From: Melanocharis versteri
Lineage: Eukaryota; Chordata; Aves; Passeriformes; Melanocharitidae
Reading direction: 5' to 3'
DNA: 64,000 nt
NCBI GenBank assembly: GCA_013397845.1
Contig: VZTG01004277.1
Location: forward strand, 77,405-141,404
Shown here: positions 62,566 through 64,000 of the stretch, piece by piece
Position numbering within the stretch: position 1 is the first letter of the stretch
Layout: every line of letters starts with the position of its first letter
Notes under the pieces: generated by a model
What the model saw: only the letters and a program-made list of their open reading frames with translations
Told to the model about the DNA's origin: nothing
Database searches by the model: none
Translations under genes and position numbers: made by a program

Positions 62566-62875
62566 AAGAAAGCTGGGGAGGAACGTTTAACAACGGCATG
62601 GAGTAATGGGACAAGGGAGAATGGCTTCAGACTGAGAGAGGGGACAGTTAGATTGGATATTAGGAAGAAATTCTTTTCTGTGAGAGTGGGGAGGCCCTGG
62701 CACAGGTTGGCCAGAGAAGCTGTGGCTGCCCCTGGATCCCTGGAAGTGTCCAAGGCCAGGTTGGACAGGGCTCGGAGCAACCTGGGATAGTGGAAGGTGC
62801 CCCTGCCCATGGCAGGGAGGTGGAACAAGATGATCTTTCTGCTCCCTTCCAACCCAAACTGCAATTCTATGATTT
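62566..62875 (+). mobile_element. CR1 LINE 3' end downstream of CRISP gene B
   Basis: 'gagaatggcttcagactga', 'ttggatattaggaagaaatt', 'gtggctgcccctggatccc', 'tggacagggctcggagcaac' and the tail 'gcaattctatgatttg'. Confidence 0.9.
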
Positions 62876-64000
62876 GTAGAAAGTGTATTTCAAACTAAAG
62901 CTGGTGAAAATTTCCTAAGAAACCTGTGTTTTCCCCAGAAAACACTATTCTATAGAACCCCAACTCTCTTACAGGAGGGTGCATAATTTTGGCAAAACTC
63001 TCAGGTGTTTTCTGGGTCATTTTCCAAGATTTTTCTCTTTCCTTTCCCTTTATCTGGGCCAATGAATATTTAACAAGGAATTATTTTATTATCAGAGATT
63101 TCTGAGAGAGCTCTCTCCACAGAGAACCAACTTTCATCCTCTGGATATCCAGCTATGATGTTTGAGCTCAGCAGCAGCAGGAGCTGGAAGGGATCTCTTG
63201 CAACTTGAGGTGCCACCCTGGAGCACCAGGCATCCTGCTGTGTTACTGCAGGGTATCCAGGCACAACCTTCACGCTTTTGTGGAGATTTCAAACGATTCT
63301 GCTTCCCTACCGGTGTGGAATAGAAGAAATAGGAGGTGAGATGAAATGCTGCCTGGGTGTTCCTGTTTCTCAGAGGTGACATCAAGGAGTGCTTGGGATA
63401 CTCCACTTTGTTGTTCATGTCCCTGGGAAAGCTGAGATGCTGCTGAATATGGGTTTATCCCACACAGATGGGGTAAAAGCCACATGACATTTGCTGAGAT
63501 CCAGCATATCAAATGACATTTCTCTCCATTACTTGCCTGTATTTTCACAAAGTTGTTTTTCATACTGATGTCTTGACAGTGGTTTCATTTTTGATACTAG
63601 TATATGTTTTTTGGTTTGTGCTGAATTGTGCTACCTTTTAGGTGTTAGTCCATGCAAGAAGCAAATAATACCAAGAATTTCTTACAATTCCTATTCTGGT
63701 TCACAAGAAGCATGTGTGCTGGGAGATGATAAGAGCAACTATACAGTACAAGTCTTATCTGTAGAGAGGGGTGCAAGAGCTCTTCAGCTGTTAACTCACG
63801 TGACAAGGGCCTTGAACACAGTTTTGAACAAAGGTTATGGAGTAGCTTAACAGTCTGACAGCATCTGAAGGAAGAATATTTTTGATATTTAAAATGCACC
63901 AACAGCAGCAGTTCTATTACTAAATTTGTCCTCTGGGCTAATCCAAAGGGAAGGTCATCATTTTCAGTATCCCAATGTCTTGCTGAGAGCCATGGGCCTG
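62876..64000. other. Intergenic at the end of the window, one unexplained open frame
   Basis: An open frame from about 63,611 to 63,850 follows an acceptor-like 'ctaccttttag' and ends at TAG. It has no recognised domain and no start ATG. It may be chance or a terminal exon of a gene outside the family seen here. Confidence 0.3.

Overview
The window looks like nuclear DNA of a bird. About thirty copies or fragments of the avian LINE CR1 are present, recognised by their 3' ends: the 'gatgatctttaaggtccc' block followed by 'attctgtgattctatgat'-type tails. There are also two avian retroviral LTRs, long AT-rich introns and intergenic stretches, and vertebrate-type split genes. No operons, CRISPR arrays or bacterial genes were seen. 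The species cannot be named from the sequence; the LTR types would fit a songbird or another neoavian bird.

The clear protein-coding content is a tandem, same-strand pair of cysteine-rich secretory protein (CRISP) genes on the + strand. Both have the same seven coding exons with identical splice phases (0,0,1,0,2,1). Gene A (coding exons 30,728-37,250) also has a recognisable TATA box and a non-coding first exon near 27,960-28,050. It encodes a signal peptide, a complete CAP domain with all four conserved His/Glu residues, and the hinge. It then stops at a TGA exactly where the first cysteine of the ion-channel-regulator (ICR) domain should be; the rest of its last exon is frame-disrupted. 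Gene B (56,613-61,300) encodes a full-length 246-residue CRISP with all 16 cysteines, but it has lost two of the four CAP tetrad residues. Between them, at 41,371-41,430, lies an isolated 60-base exon that resembles the CRISP signal-peptide exon, probably the remnant of a third CRISP copy.

Layout: 1-27,900 is intergenic DNA with CR1 copies, microsatellites, a solo retroviral LTR with intact 6-bp target duplications (14,807-15,845), and a suspicious 777-bp duplication bracketed by single Ns (10,938-11,714 against 12,038-12,814). 27,960-37,400 is CRISP gene A, with an LTR inside its sixth coding intron. 37,400-56,600 is intergenic, with CR1 copies, two large microsatellites and the orphan CRISP exon. 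56,613-61,700 is CRISP gene B with four sense-oriented CR1 insertions. 61,700-64,000 is intergenic with one CR1.

CRISPs are secreted proteins. The CAP and ICR halves are thought to act separately, so the two genes have decayed in complementary ways: gene A keeps a canonical CAP without an ICR, and gene B keeps a full ICR with an altered CAP. This is the most interesting biological observation in the window.
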